Assembly (NCBI GenBank): GCA_029339195.1
Contig: JAPTJF010000228.1
Coordinates: 31,790-95,789 of the forward strand
Reading direction: 5' to 3'
DNA: 64,000 bases
Origin: Micractinium sp. NFX-FRZ
Lineage: Eukaryota > Chlorophyta > Trebouxiophyceae > Chlorellales > Chlorellaceae
Below the pieces are notes generated by a model. It worked only from the letters and a program-made list of their open reading frames with translations, did no database searches and had not been told where the DNA came from. Position numbers and translations under genes: made by a program. Every line of letters begins with the position of its first letter. The stretch's first letter is position 1. This document shows, piece by piece, positions 10,301 through 22,548 of the stretch.

Positions 10301-12506
10301 TGACACGGCTGCCAGCGCCACGGGCAGGTGCATGGCCATGTGGAACAGGTTGTCCTGGGCGGCGTAGTTGCCCGCCTCCCGGAAGCGCACCGGGTCGCCA
10401 AACAGCCACTCGTGGCCCTGCATAGATGGGGAGGGGCAAATGAGCGTGCACGTGTGGGCGGCTGTCAGCAGCAATGCGAAGGCAATGATGGGGAGATGGA
10501 TCCATGGCAGCGCTGGGGCAGGGAGCAGACGAGACGGCGCTTTTACGACTTTGCTGCCTCGGCAAACAGGTGGTGACGTGGGCGCGTGCATGTGTGTGTG
10601 TGAGAGAGAGGCAAGAGCAGCAAGCGAGCTGAGCATGCAGCCCCGCTGCGCCGGCTGGGCATACCAGCAAGCGAGCAGGCCGACGCCCTGGCGGCCGCCC
10701 TACACCACCCCACAGCACCCCTGCGCCTGGAGCCACACCCTCGCCCTGGTGCCGACCTGTTCGTAGTACAGCACGGGTGCGGAGGTGCTGGTGAGCCACT
10801 CGGGGACCTGGTGGAAGATGCCGGTGACGATGGCGTCGCAGCTGTCGACGTCGTAGGCGTCGCGGAAGCGCTGGTCCAGGCGGCACACCACGTCCACGTC
10901 CACCTGCGGGGCGGGGGAGTTCAGCAAAGGGAGACTTAATAATGAGAATTGAGCGTCCAATCATCAGGGGTGGTAGGGTGGCTGGGGGACGGGGGAAGCA
11001 GACGATTCCATTGATCGAGCGTCCATCTGGGGTGGCAGGGTGGCTGGGTGGATGGGGGTGTGCTGCCACATGCAGCTAGTGCGTGCCAGTGCCACATGTG
11101 GGCGCCCGCATAGGTCCCGACAGTTTGCACACCCGCCCTGCCAGCGGCTTGCCTGCACATCGCTCCAGGCTGGCACCGCGGTGTCCGCCAGCTCAGACCT
11201 GGTCATCGCCACCACGTAGTGCCCACGCTGCCGCAGCAGGCGGATCTGCAGGCGGGCAGGCGGGCAGGCGAGGTGGGTGGGTGGGTGAGTGGTCCTGGCG
11301 GGGCTCCACACTGCCCGTGATGCTTCCGGCCATGCACCACCCGCCAGCCCTCCCCGGCGGCCCTAGAGGAGGCAAAGGAACATCTCCCCCTTGCTCCCTC
11401 TCCCACACGCCTGCCAAGCAAAGTGGAGGATCCTCAGCAGCCGCCCGCTCTCCCCCATGCAGGCCCTCCCTCCCCCCCCGCCTCCCCAGTGCTCGCCTGC
11501 TCCAGCATCATCTTCAGGCCTCCCGTCACGTTTGCGTGGGGTATGCATACGCCAACCTTGAGCTTGCGGATGGGCGCCAGGTGCGCCTGCCCCGGCTGCG
11601 GCGCCATGCTGCGGTGCGCCTGCTGCACCCAGCTGTCGCCCCAGTCGCACAGCCGGCAGCCCGCGGCCCAGTTGTAGGGGCAGCCTGCGGGGCGGGAGGG
11701 CGGTACACATTGATGCACAGCGGCGGCACGGTGGGCAGACAACGGCGGGGGTCAGGTGTGCGCATGCAGTGCCCGCCAGGCAGGGGCGATCGGCACAGCA
11801 CATCTGCTGCTCAACACCGCTCCTGAGAGCCACAGCGCGGCAGCTGCAGCCAGCCCCCCCACTGCCGCTGCAGCCACCCACTGCCGCTGCCTGCAATCGC
11901 AGCGGCATTGCTCACCGCAGCCTGAAAGAGGGGAGTGAGGGTGGAGGAAGGCGGCGGCGGGGCAGGTCAGGCAGCAATAATCACATGGCGGGGCACAGTG
12001 CTAGAAGCCAGTGCAACCGGGCAGGTGCCGCTTGGTGCACGGCCCCCAACCTGATGCGTGAACTTTCGAGTTGAGCACACTCCGCATTGCTGTGAGCCCA
12101 CCTGGCAGCAATGCGGCCCCCAGGCAGCTGTGCAGGGTGTTGCAAGGCCAAGCAGATGGTTGCAGCCCCCAGGCGCACCTGTATAGTGCAGGGTCGGCCC
12201 AAAGGGCAGCACCGGCGGCGGCGACTTCAGCCCAGCAGCTGCCGAGGCCCTGCCGCCGCCGCCGCCGGTGCGGCCCGTCTGCAGGTCGGCCCCACTCAGA
12301 GGCGCCATTGGCCTCAGAGGGCTGCCATTGCCATCGCAGCCGGTGCCCTGGAGACCGCGCAGCGACCGCCGCTCAGCATGCCGGGTGTTGGTGGTTTCGC
12401 TGAAGCCGCTCTGGACCCCCGCCGCCGCCGGTCCCCCTTCGCGCAAGGAGAAGCGTGGTACAGCGCGGGCAGGAGCGCACTGGAGGAAGCTGCGCTTTCC
12501 GCGCAT
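7304..12506 (-). CDS. GT4-type glycosyltransferase with long glutamine/alanine-rich C-terminal tail
   Basis: Ten exons: 12506-12179, 11684-11497, 11245-11153, 10903-10757, 10417-10300, 10012-9861, 9594-9469, 9086-8991, 8574-8500, 8326-7304 (about 781 aa). The GT-B fold is readable. The N-terminal domain has the acceptor loop CIPHANVTGGLKMMLEQ. The C-terminal domain has LLVGNPGLSLKGFDCALA and the EX7E motif EAWGMPVLE followed by AMASGLPVVSSENAG, which binds the sugar nucleotide. Such enzymes move a sugar from a nucleotide donor with retention; donor and acceptor are unknown. After the catalytic domain come about 250 residues of Ala, Gln and Pro tracts. Introns 2 and 3 start with GC (CAG|GCGAGC, CAG|GCAAGC). 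The ATG at 12506 follows an in-frame TGA, so it is the first possible start; the N-terminal 100 residues are low-complexity and uncertain. Confidence 0.82.
8929..8990. repeat. TGTGC pentanucleotide microsatellite followed by AC repeat
   Basis: About ten near-perfect TGTGC units followed by a short AC run, lying just inside the intron next to glycosyltransferase exon 8. The same pentamer family occurs in introns of other genes in the window. Confidence 0.9.
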
Positions 12507-13622
12507 TCAGGTGGCCCCACGCAAGCAGATATTTTTTGACAGCAGCTGACGGGGCGGCGCCAGCGGGGCAGCCAGGAGGCCGCCGCCACCACTGCAGGTT
12601 GCCAGGAAGGGCATTCGCTCTGCCAACAAGTTTGATGTACTTCAAATGACTGTAATTGGGTAAAGCCTAATGAACTTAGACATCAGTGAGGCACAAAGAC
12701 TACGGTGGTTTTGAGCTGAACCTGGGCGGCGGTATCCAGCGCAATGGCGGACTGTGGTGCCATTATCTGCATCTAGGCTCCCACCCTTCACCTCTCCCTA
12801 TCTTTTCGTTCATCCACGCAAGACTTAAAGTGGAGGACACTTTTTTTTTAGGCACCCCCACCTGGCAGCACCGCCCTACATGCTGCTGGGCAGGCTGCTG
12901 CTGGGGAGGCCCCCCTCTGCACCCCACGGCACCACGCAGCGCTGCCGCCCCAACACACGTGCCCCACGCTGGTCCTGCAAGTGAATGTAGCACTGAGCAC
13001 TCCCAAGTGGCACCAAGATCTGTACCGAATTCGACAGAGAACAACGTTTTTGGCCACCTGCCTTCCTAGCCCACAATCACCACCCATGCAGGCACGACAT
13101 CGGCAGCACAGGGCCAGCCCTAATAAACACTGCATCAGCTGTGCCATGCCCGTGATCACAACGCTGCATCAAACCGACCATACGAAGTAGCTCCCCCAGC
13201 CATTGCGCTGCTCAGTATTGCATTCCAGAGTGCCATGCCCGCCTCCTCAGCGTCTATACATATTAACCACCTTGCCAGTACGTCAGCAGGCAGGCCCAGT
13301 GCACGATCGAAAGCATGCGAGTAGCAATGAAGCAAGGCGCAATGGTGTGCAGGCTAGAAGCGTGAGGGGCAACTGCACAGCTTCTCGTGCATGCAGAAGT
13401 TGAGCGGGCATTCGTGTAGGAGGCTTTATGAAGCGCTGTGCAGAGCAAGCTCTGTGGCACTCTGTGCCGGAGGAATGTGCCGACGTTGGGCGGACAGTCT
13501 GTGCAGAAGGGATGTGGTAGTGCAGAGCGCCAGGGGACAGGCCGGGGTGCCAGGGCATCAGGCAACCCTGCCTGCCCCAGGTGGCGCGGGTGCCGGCGCC
13601 GGCATGAGCTGCTGCCCTCAGC
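12507..13622. other. Intergenic region, unknown gene 3' end to glycosyltransferase 5' end
   Basis: 1,116 bp between two minus-strand genes. It should contain the 3' UTR of the upstream gene and the promoter of the glycosyltransferase. A plus-strand open frame at 12981-13190 has no recognisable content. A TGTAA at 12651-12655 is on the wrong strand for either gene. Composition is less GC-rich than the flanking exons. Confidence 0.5.
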
Positions 13623-14727
13623 TCACTCCTCCGTGTCCATCGGGCACAGCGAGGCAGAGGCAGGCGGGGTGGGGCGGCCACACTCCTCCATGGGGGTGCA
13701 GCCCCCATCACCTTCCATGCCCTCTGCACCAGCATGAGGTGGCAGCCCTGTCACCACTGTGCCTCCCATGCCGGGCAGCTGTGCCCCGCCTGCTGGCGTC
13801 ACCTGCTCTGCTGGGGCATCGTATTGAGTGCTGTGGTAGGCATCTGCCGCACCCAGCAGTGCTTGCATGCCATCGTGCACTTCCACCCAGGGCACCCCGG
13901 CAGCTCTGTAAGCCTCCGGAGTGTCCGGAACAAACAGAGCGCGCGGAGCGAGGGCAGCTGGGGACGCACCAGGCGCTGCTGTGTCGCCGGCTCCAGGTGG
14001 GGGCGCGGCGTGTGCGGCGTGCAGGTCAGGGCTGGCAGCGGCCAGCTGCTGCTGCGCTAGCTGCTGTGGTGCAGGCTGCTGCTGCACCCACTGCGGCGGA
14101 GGCTGTGGCAGCGACTGCGGAAGAGGGGGCGCCTCGACTGTAAAGGAAGGTGCGGGGCCACGCGCTGTATGCACCACCTCCCCGCAGTGCCGCTTGATTG
14201 CCGGCTGCTGCTCGCCGTCCAGGGCTGCCCCACTGAGTGGCTGGTAGGTCATACGGCCTGGGGCTGGGTTGCTCAGCTGCCGCAGGCTGCGGGACTCTAG
14301 TGCACTCATCTGCTGGAGGGCAGCTGCCCTCTCGGCAGGTGCAGCGCCGACAACCGCACGCAAGCGCGCCTGCTCACCCTCCGCAGCGGCAGGGGTGCCC
14401 GGAGAGGCAATGCCAGCTGGCGGCGGGCCCGCTGCCTGTGCTGACACCTGTGCATCCCGCGGGGGGGCTGCGCTGGCCTGGCAGCCGTCCGCAGCGTGCA
14501 CAGCAGGCGCTGCCCTGCGGCCTCCGCCGCCACCGCCGTTACCGCCGCTGCTGCCAGTGTCTGAGCGCAGCACGGCATCCCCGCTGGCTCTGGGTGGGAG
14601 TGGGAGGCCAATCCTGCCGGCTGCTCCGCCTTGTACCCCTGGTACCAGAGGAACAGGCTCATGCCCACCGTTCTCCTCTAGCTTGCCCAGCTGGGTGTCG
14701 TAGTGCAGCTCCCTTCGCGCGCTCTCA

Positions 14728-14761
<34 letters not shown>

Positions 14762-17700
14762 GGTGAGGGCTCAGCCCTGCTGGCATTGAAGGTTCTGGCT
14801 GTGCCGTGCCGGCTGGTTTAGCAGTGAGGCTGCCTAGGTCAGCGCCAGCTGCTGCGAAGGCTGAAGCCGCGTTGGCGTCCGGCGCTGCCGCTGCCGGCGC
14901 TGCTGCCTGCTGCTTCTTGCGGGCCAGCTGTTGCTTCAGCAGTGCCAGCCTGCGCTGACTGTCCGTCATCGCATCGCCTTGCACTGTGCCACCTGTGCCG
15001 GCTGCACGGCTGCCTGCCCCCGCCGCCCCCTCCCCAGGGGCCAACAAGGCGCTGGCGGCTGCTGACCCTTCTGATGCAGCTGGCGGTGCTGCTGGCGGCA
15101 TGGCTGCCCCCGGCCTTTCCCCTGCTGCACCAGCTCCCTCGGCTGACGCTGCTGCACCGGCAGGCGGCGGCGGGGGCGTGAAACCGTCCAGCGCGTCAAG
15201 GTCTGCTCCTGCACTGCCCCTTCCCTTGCCTAGCCTGTCCAGCGCAGACCTCCGCTCGCCACCCTTGGCTGCCCCAGTGCCGTTGTTGGCTGCCCCGCCT
15301 GGCGTCTCCTGGGCTGCCTGCTGCCAGCGCTGGCGGTGACTGTCCTCAGACAAGAGCAGCTGCAGAAGCTGGGGCAGGCCCAGCAGGGCTGTGCTGGCGG
15401 CTGGGACGGAAGCGGACAGCAGCTCGGCGCGGCTCCGAGCTAGCGCTTGGCCCAGCTCCTGTGGGAGGGCAAGAGAGTGGGAGGAGTGGGGCAGGGTCAC
15501 AGACAGACTTGGGAGCAGGAGGTTTTGTTGTTGGTTGTTTGCTCCACAGCCAGACAAGGTGTTCAAGGGCCCTGCCTCGCACTCGAGCTGCGCACGTGGG
15601 TTGGCACCGTGGCGCCATCGCCGGCCTTACCAGGCAGAAGGGGGAGGCACGCCTGACGCATTCGGCTTGGGAGCCTGCTGCCAGCTCAGACACGTGCTCG
15701 GCCAGCTCGGCTGCCGAGCACACCTCGGCTGCATGCTCCAGCAGCAGGCCCCGCAGCTCGGGCAGGGAGACGGACAGGCACCACAGCAGGATGTCGCACG
15801 CTTTGCGTGCTGTGGTAGTGCTGGCGCCAGGCTGGCGCACCGTCAGCTGCCACAGCAGCTGCATGGCGGTGGCGCGGCCGGGGGCGCTGCCGTCAGTATC
15901 GGCACCGAGGGGTGTGCACAGCAGGGCGGTAACAAAGCTGTGCGGCGCGCTCTTGGCCCCTGACCCGCCCTCCAGCTGCAACCCGCTGGAGGCCGCCACT
16001 TGCAGGCAGCGCAGGGCTGCCTTGGAGGTGCTCAGCAGCTGCAGCAGCCGCACTTGTGCCTGGCCCCTGCCGCCGGCGAGCACGGCTGCCAGGCTGGCAT
16101 GCAGCTGGCGGCCCAGCGTGGCTCTGGAGGGGACAGGGAGCGGGCAGGGGCGGGCGACAAGAGGCATCAAGTTGGCAGGCAAGACCTAGCAGGTGCCCCT
16201 ATGAGCGCCACTTCTCTGCCACTGTGGTGAGGCTCTCAGCCTCACTGTGCAGCAGCACAAGCCCGCCAGCTGACCCGTTCACCATGAGGGCCACGCCCTT
16301 GCGTCCCACTGCTTTCAAAGCACCCGGAAGCACAGTCCAGCATTGATGGAAATCAATCAATCAATCAATTACATGTCATTTGATGGAAAGCTCACCCGTT
16401 CAGCACCACGCAACTCAGCGTCGGCAGCGGCATCTGCAGCGTCTTGGGCGGCAGCCGCCCAGCCAGCAGGTCGAGCTGGAGCAGGGCCACCAGCAGGGCG
16501 CTGCACTGGGCATGGCGGTGCTGCAGCAGCTGCGGCATGAGGCGGGAGGACAGGAGGCGGGCCGTGTCCAGTGCTGCCGTGATCTCACTGGTAGGCAGGT
16601 GGGCCCTGCAGGGGAGAGCGGGTTGCATGGGGGTAGGGTGCGCGGAAAAACGTGGTCTGCCCCCACAGACACTGCTGCAGAAAGTACTGGGAGCACAGCA
16701 CTTGCGGCCTGAAGGACCCGCCACCACAGCAGGAGTGCAACTGCAGACGTTGGGTGGGGTAGGCGTGCCAATGGGCACTGCAGCCAACCCGTGCTGTGTC
16801 CCCGCCCCCCCGCTGCCCGCCTGAGGAGGCTGAGAGCACAGCAGCACAAGCCAGGAGGGCCGCCAGTTTCACCTGCTCAAGCCCTCACCTGACATAGCTC
16901 TCAGCCCGCGCCTGCACCTCCTCCGGCGCCAGCTGCTTCCTCCCCGGGTTGCCCTGCTGCGTGCGCTCCAGGCCCTGCCTCATCTCCATCTCCAACCCCG
17001 CCACCACAGCAACAACGGACGTGAAGCAGGCCGCCAGCAGCTGGGCTCGCCGCTCCCCCATGCCATGCGCCTTCCCGTCCAGGACGGCCCCTGCTGGCCC
17101 CGCCAGCCGGCCAGCCAGGGCAGTCAGCAGGCGGAGGTAGCTGTGGGCCGCGTCTCCTTCAGGTGCCGCTTCCTCGTGGCTTCCACAGCCTGCCAGCAAG
17201 TCCAGCAGGGCTGCCACCCGGTTGTCGGCGGTGTGCGGAACGAGCAGCAGGAGGTAGGCGTCTGAGTAGCGGGCCACGTGCTGCACCACCTTGCTCTGTG
17301 GGGAGGTCCCCGTGGGGGCAGGCGAGGGGGTGGCGAGAGATGGGGAGGAGTAAGAGGAGGCAGGCGGGCAGGCTAAGGGGCAGGAGTGCAGGGCAGGTGG
17401 GCTGCCGGGTGGACAGCGGAGCCAGCCGGTGCAGCAGCAAGTGGCAGAATGCAACCACATTACTGGCTTGCTCGCTTGCTTGCCTGGGCGCTGGATCCAG
17501 AGGCAGCGGTCTGCAGCGCCAGGCAGGCAACGAGGTTTGCCCACCTGCAGTCCCTGGCACATTGAGGGATGCTGCCTGCATGGCATCGAGAATGCAGGAT
17601 GCAATGTGTGAGCGGTGAGCAATGTAAGAGCATCATATTGTGATGCATGTCGTGGCGATGTGAGAAGGCTAGCAGGTGACAGGGCCAGAACCACCCCACG

Positions 17701-17951
17701 CACCAACTCGCCTCTGTTCCAGCCGTCCGCCCGCCGCAGTGCGGCAAACAGGGTGTGGCGCACGCCCTCGTTCTCTGCCAAGTAGTCTCGGTGCTCCTCG
17801 GCCTGCGGAAAACATTGGAAGAGAGAGTCCTGATGTGCGGCAACAGGTAGCAGACGCCTGGAGAGAGCCGAGAGTGAGTAGAGCAAAGCAAAAGCAAGAG
17901 CACCTGGGAGCAGCTGAGGAGCCGGTGCAGCAGGGCGCCGAGGGGGATCAT
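13623..17951 (-). CDS. Large helical protein of unknown function with low-complexity C-terminal half
   Basis: Predicted exons: 17951-17904, 17802-17704, 17295-16889, 16605-16396, 16123-15631, 15458-13623 (1,030 aa), GT-AG and in phase. The N-terminal 400 residues are leucine/alanine-rich and predicted helical (YSDAYLLLLVPH, ALLDLLAGCG, LVALLQLDLLAG), like an ARM/HEAT-type repeat array, but I recognise no family. The last exon (611 residues) is mostly disordered Ala, Pro, Gly and Gln, with a seven-or-more serine run. It ends in an acidic tail (MDTEE). The start is uncertain: the first exon is only 16 codons from the first in-frame ATG after a TAG. The exon 4 to exon 5 join is also uncertain because a phase-compatible 63-nt segment (16308-16246) with good splice sites lies between. 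Divergent from the VWA gene. Confidence 0.6.
16246..16308 (-). other. Candidate 63-nt cassette exon in the unknown gene
   Basis: Between exons 4 and 5, a segment bounded by AAGCAG on the left and CACA|GTGAGG on the right is 63 nt long and starts and ends in phase 2. It has no stop in the required frame, so it can be included or skipped without a frameshift. The encoded 21 residues are unremarkable. Confidence 0.3.
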
Positions 17952-18244
17952 GCCGTCCTGGCCAAATGCTGCTGCGGGTGCGCATTGAGGACCGGGCAGC
18001 CTGCACGCCCAGTGTGGGGCATGCCAATGCCGACCCTAACACTTCGACAGCCTACTCATCTCTGAGGAAAGTCGGGCATGCACAGTCAGCCAGCACGGTC
18101 AACACGTGGTCCTGGCTGCATGGGAAGCCGCCTCCAGTGCCGCATCCTCTCTTATTCGACCTACTGGCCCTCTGCAAGCGCCATCCAAGGCTGTCTGAAG
18201 GCCCTCTGTGCACGCCTGTGGCCCCGACTAGCCTCCCCTGCTTC
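17952..18244. promoter_or_regulatory. Shared upstream region, unknown gene / VWA gene
   Basis: 293 bp between divergent start codons, presumably carrying both promoters. I see no TATA box or repeated motif. The minus strand remains open upstream of the chosen start, so a short 5' exon of the unknown gene may extend into this region. Confidence 0.35.
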
Positions 18245-21200
18245 ATGATGGCAAGCGACTGGGAACTCATAAAGGTGAGAGCCCCGGATTGCGCAGGGAT
18301 CGATCCAGCGCTGCAGTTAGATCAATGCACGTCGGAGGCAGAGATTGTCCGAGGCAGGGCAGCAGGTGGGAGCGCGCGAGAGGGCCTGCCTGGCGGCAGC
18401 GTGCCCGCTCGCCTCCCCGGGGGCCGCCACCCGCCGCTTGAACACCAAGCACGCATGTAATCATTTTATGGTAACCCCTCTGCTTCCCTCTTCAACCTTG
18501 ACACCGCATAGGAACTGGAGGGAATGAACGAGGAGGAGCTCCAGGCGGCCATCGAGAGGGAGGAGGCGCTGCAGGCGGCTGGCACCAGGGGTATGCGTGC
18601 CCGCTGCCCAGCGGAGGCTGCTGCCAGCAAGAAACCCTAGTGTCTCGCTGTCCTCCCGCCCTTGAGCAAAGCTCAACCACTCAACGCGGCGCCAACTCGC
18701 TCACCTCTGCCCCCCTCTTCCCCATCTGCCCCCAACCTCCTTGCAGGCGCCACCACCACCCAGCCCGCTCCGACGGCGGCAGCCGCCGCTGCTGCCAGTG
18801 CAGGCGGCAGCCAGCAGCTGAGCCTGAGGGCTGTGCCCGCCACGCCTCCCTCTGAGACGCTGGCTCAGGAGCTGTCCCAGAAGCTGGCCCAGCTGGAGCG
18901 GGAGAACGAGGCGATGAAGGCGGGTGAGGCAGACAGAGTGGCAGAGAACAAGTGGTGGGAGGGTGGGCGGGGAGGTGGGCTGAGGGCATCGAGATTGGTG
19001 GGCAGTGCATGCCGCACACACGTCACAGGAAGACTCCAACACACTCTACGGTGGGCCCCTGATGCATGCACTGCTCCCCTCCGCCGTCTGGGTGTCTCAG
19101 GAGTTGCCTCCATCCCCCTTCCCTCCCAGCAGCCCTGGCCTCTGGCCAGAACCTGACCAAGCTTGACTCTCGCGCCCGCCCCAGCGTTGCCCCCTCCTCC
19201 GCCACCCCCAGCATCAGCCTGTCGGAGGCACTGCAGGCCTCCAAGAGCCGGCGCCAGGCCCTGGTGAGGTGTTGCAGCTGGAGGGCGTGAGAGGGCGCCC
19301 GGGAGGCAATGCAGGGCGGTGTGGCGGATCCTGCGACGATGGGATGTTTATACCCGCACTGGCCGGCCGGCCGCTCTGCCTTGTTGCCACCTCCCATGGG
19401 TCCTGTCTGTCTCATTCGCATTGCAAGCACACCAGCTCGCTCCCTGGCTCCCCCCTCCAAACACACACCCTCAACCCAACCCACCCTCCCAACACACCTA
19501 CCCACCACACACGCACTCAGGCCTCTGGCGCCCAGGGCGCCGCCGAGCTGGAGCGCGCGCTTGCGGCCGGCAAGGCGCGCCTGGCGGTGCGCCAGCGAGG
19601 CGTGGACGTGGCAATCCTCATGGACTGCACCGGCTCCATGGTGCGCCTGCATTGCAGGCCTGTTTGAGTGGACACCCTGGGTGCATCCCCGTCGCTCACG
19701 CACCTTGCAACTCAGCAGTCGTGGCCATCTCCTGTCCGCGTGCCTCCCTGCCCAAGCCTGCCTGCCTGCCCGAGCATCCCTCCTTGCCTGCACCCCGCCC
19801 CACACCCCCTTCCCTGCCCTGCGTCGCTGCAACAGGGCTGGTGCATTGAGGCCGTCAAGTCCAAGGCTCTGGACATCATGCAGGCGGCTCCCTCCATGCA
19901 CCCCGACGCCATCACACGCCTGGTGATGCCCGGGGCTGGGGCTGGGGCTGGGGCTGGGGCTGGTCGGCGCCTGGGTCGATGCTGGGAGGCCTGCAGCAAA
20001 CTCCTGCCCTGCAATCCTGCCCACAGCTGACACCGACTGCAAGCTGAGCGTCCACGAGGGGAGGCCCAAACATCAAATTGATTGATTGATTGATCAAAGC
20101 CATGCCCACCAACCCACCAACTCATCAACCCGCCCCTCTTCGGCCGCTTGCTTGCGCAGGCGTTTGTGGGCTACCGAGACTTTGGTCGGGAGGCGGGGGG
20201 CGGCCAGTTTGTGGTGCACGATTTTGTGGACAAGTCGACTTTCAGGTGAGACGATGTAAGGGTATGAGAGTTTGCTGCTGAGGGGAGCAGGTTTACCACA
20301 TAGGAGGGTAGAAGGATTTCGGTGGACTGACGCTGCTGTGAAGGGGGCGCTTGAATTCTTACAAGGACAAGTCTGCCTGCCTGACTGCTGCCTGTGACTT
20401 CTGCTAGTTGACAATCCACCCTGCCTGCCCCGCCTGCCCCGCATGCATGCAATGGTGCTGGCGGCCGCTGTCCCGCTGTCCCAGCAGACCACCCCTGCCC
20501 TCCCTGCAGCTCGCTGCACAGCGTGGTGCAGGGGGTCCGGGCGTCAGGCGGTGGTGATGCCGAAGATGTGACAGGTGCACTCAAGGTATGTTGGTGCCTG
20601 CTGGGCGTGACCTCAGTCTGGCAGGGCTGCCGCACCGCTGTCTGTCTGGATGGGTCCAGATTGCCCTGCTGTAAAATTTTAAGGAGTGTCGGCCCGCATG
20701 GGTTGCCCGTGTTATCCTTGCCAACCGGCAGTCAACGCATCTCCCGCCCCCACTGTGCCTCCCCGTCTCCCCTCCCGCCCCTGCCTGGGTTGCAGAAGGC
20801 GCTGGAGCTCAGCTGGGCCTGCTCCACCCGCCTCATCATCCACTTTGGCGATGCCCCCTGCCACGGCAACCGCTACCACGACGGCCGTCCCGTCAACGGC
20901 CCCGACGCCTACCCCTCTGGCAACCACGATGGTGCGCTGCTCTGCAGCACTGGGCCGGCCGTCCGGGCCCCTCCTCTATGGCCCATGGCCCTCTAAGGCG
21001 TTGAAAAGAGATTAAGCCTGCCGGGCCGGGCGACTGCACGGCTGGCCTAGTTGTCTTGATATGCATGCGCACCTGTGGCAGCCCCCTCATCCAGGGTGCC
21101 ATAGCGGATCCAATGTGCCGCCCCTGGCTGCACCTCCCCTGCAGGCCTGGTGCCCGAGCAGCTGCTCAAGCGGCTGGTGGTGAACCGCATCGACTACCAC

Positions 21201-22074
21201 TTTGCGCGCATCACACACGGACGCAGGTGCCACACCGACATCATGACCCGCATCTTCAAGGAGGTGAGGGCAGGCGTGTGACTGCAGCGGTGGAAGTCCA
21301 TCTCTCCTACTGCTAGCGCAGCCTGCGCAGTGCAGGCCCCGCCTTGGGCTGCAGGAGTCGTGCCTGCGACCTGTACTGCGTGGGTGTACCGCCTCACGGG
21401 ACTGCCGCCGCCTGACCCCTTTCATCTCCCCCTTCCAGGTTTACGACGAGTCCCCCGGGGCTGCCACATTTGAGATTCACGTGAGTGAGCTGGCGAGCTA
21501 GCTAGGAGGCACTCACAGCTGCAGCCTGCACAGCACCCCCACCCCCGACCTTACTCAATGCCTTCCAACTTGCCTTCCATCTGAGCAGGAGTACACGGAC
21601 CAGACGGGCGGCTTCATGCCTCTGGTGCTAAAGAGCATCTCCTCCTCCATGCGCCGCTCGTTCAGGAGTTCATCGGGTGAGGTGGCAGCCTGCACAAACA
21701 GCCTGTCTGTGCACTGCTCCTTCGGGAGCTCTTCGGGTGAAGTTGCTTGTTAGGAAGCAAGGCTGGCTGATTGCAACTGATTGCCTGTGTGCATCCCGCT
21801 ACCTTGCCCGGTCAGGGAAGGCGTGTGGGCTGTTCCATGGGCGTATGACGCATGCGGTTGTTCGGGTGGGCACTGTCCGGCAGGAGCACGGCTGCACACT
21901 TGCCACTCTTGTCTCATCTGTGTCAGGAGCTCCCCTTCCCCGACTCGTAGTGAAAGAAAACCCTCATCCCTGCCGTCGCCTCCACCCGCAGGCCGCTCCT
22001 CTGCCAGCTCCAGCAAGTCATCCCTCGCCGCCCCCGCCGTGGCGCTGCCCAGCATCTACGCCCCGCTGGTGTGA
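18245..22074 (+). CDS. VwkA-type von Willebrand factor A domain protein with N-terminal coiled coil
   Basis: Thirteen exons: 18245-18274, 18512-18590, 18747-18923, 19130-19263, 19521-19640, 19836-19922, 20160-20245, 20510-20585, 20796-20931, 21145-21263, 21439-21480, 21589-21676, 21992-22074 (418 aa), all GT-AG and in phase. Residues about 65-100 form a coiled coil (LAQELSQKLAQLERENEAMK). The VWA domain starts near residue 175 with the metal-site motif DVAILMDCTGSM. It continues through AFVGYRDFGREAGG, LIIHFGDAPCHGNRYH and DAYPSGNHDGLVPEQLL. This motif set is that of Dictyostelium VwkA and related proteins, where the VWA domain precedes an alpha-kinase domain. Here no kinase follows; the C-terminus is serine-rich. 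An alpha-kinase gene lies immediately downstream in opposite orientation. The exon 4 acceptor is a tandem CAGCAG, allowing one residue more or less. Confidence 0.85.
19931..19963. repeat. GGGGCT hexanucleotide repeat in a VWA-gene intron
   Basis: Five consecutive GGGGCT units just after the donor site of exon 6. It lies in the intron and does not alter the coding frame. Confidence 0.9.
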
Positions 22075-22112
22075 GGCATGCCCAGCATCTACTCCCCGCT
22101 GGTGTGAGCCAT
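22047..22112 (+). repeat. 33-bp tandem duplication spanning the VWA stop codon
   Basis: The last codons and TGA of the VWA gene (22047-22079) are repeated once immediately downstream (22080-22112) with very few changes, including a second CTGGTGTGA. Loss of the first stop would simply extend the protein by a near copy of its own tail. Confidence 0.85.
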
Positions 22113-22367
22113 CTGTAGGGATGGGGGGCTCCCTTGCCCAAGGCCGGCGCATGGTGTGCGGCCTGCTGGCGCCGCCAGCCGTCATGCAGCCTCGCTCTTT
22201 GAAGCTGCATGTACATGCCGGGCCCAATGCTCTAATTGCGGGCGGGCCAAAAAGAAAGATGCAACGGGCAGCTTGCGGCTGCTTTGCCCTGCCGCTGTGC
22301 CCCCTGCACTTGTCTGTACGTGGACTCAAGCTCTTTCGCCTAGTTGTTCGCATGTTTGACATCCTTT

Positions 22368-22372
22368 TGTAA
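22368..22372 (+). promoter_or_regulatory. TGTAA poly(A) signal of the VWA gene
   Basis: TGTAA about 294 nt after the TGA, the green-algal poly(A) signal in the right orientation. Confidence 0.65.
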
Positions 22373-22437
22373 CTACTGCAGCCTCATCGCTGCTGCTGGT
22401 TTCACGCACAAGAGCGCTGCTGCCTGTGCAAGCAGAT

Positions 22438-22442
22438 TTACA
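22438..22442 (-). promoter_or_regulatory. TGTAA poly(A) signal of the alpha-kinase gene
   Basis: Minus-strand TGTAA about 107 nt after the TGA at 22551-22549. Confidence 0.65.
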
Positions 22443-22548
22443 CACAAACATTAGCATGCTTCTGAGGTGGATGTTAACATTTCCCCCCCAATCGCCCCCG
22501 CAACCCTGCTTTCACCACTTAATGTAAAGCCACTGCCCTGCGCCGCAC

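Larger units (their letters stand above)
22075..22548. other. Tail-to-tail 3' region of the VWA and alpha-kinase genes
   Basis: 474 bp between convergent stop codons, with a poly(A) signal for each gene (22368-22372 plus, 22442-22438 minus). The two signals are only 66 bp apart and do not overlap, so the transcripts end almost back to back. No other gene seen. Confidence 0.7.

Noticed and set aside
12981..13190. 69-codon plus-strand open frame in the 12.5-13.6 kb gap
   Set aside because: No recognisable domain, no splice context, and located in a likely 3' UTR/promoter region. Open frames of this length are expected by chance in GC-rich DNA.
16205..16320. Extra exon reading GVALMVNGSAGGLVLLH in the unknown gene
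   Set aside because: Although protein-like, no AG acceptor gives this frame from exon 4 and the frame ends in TAG before any donor to exon 5.
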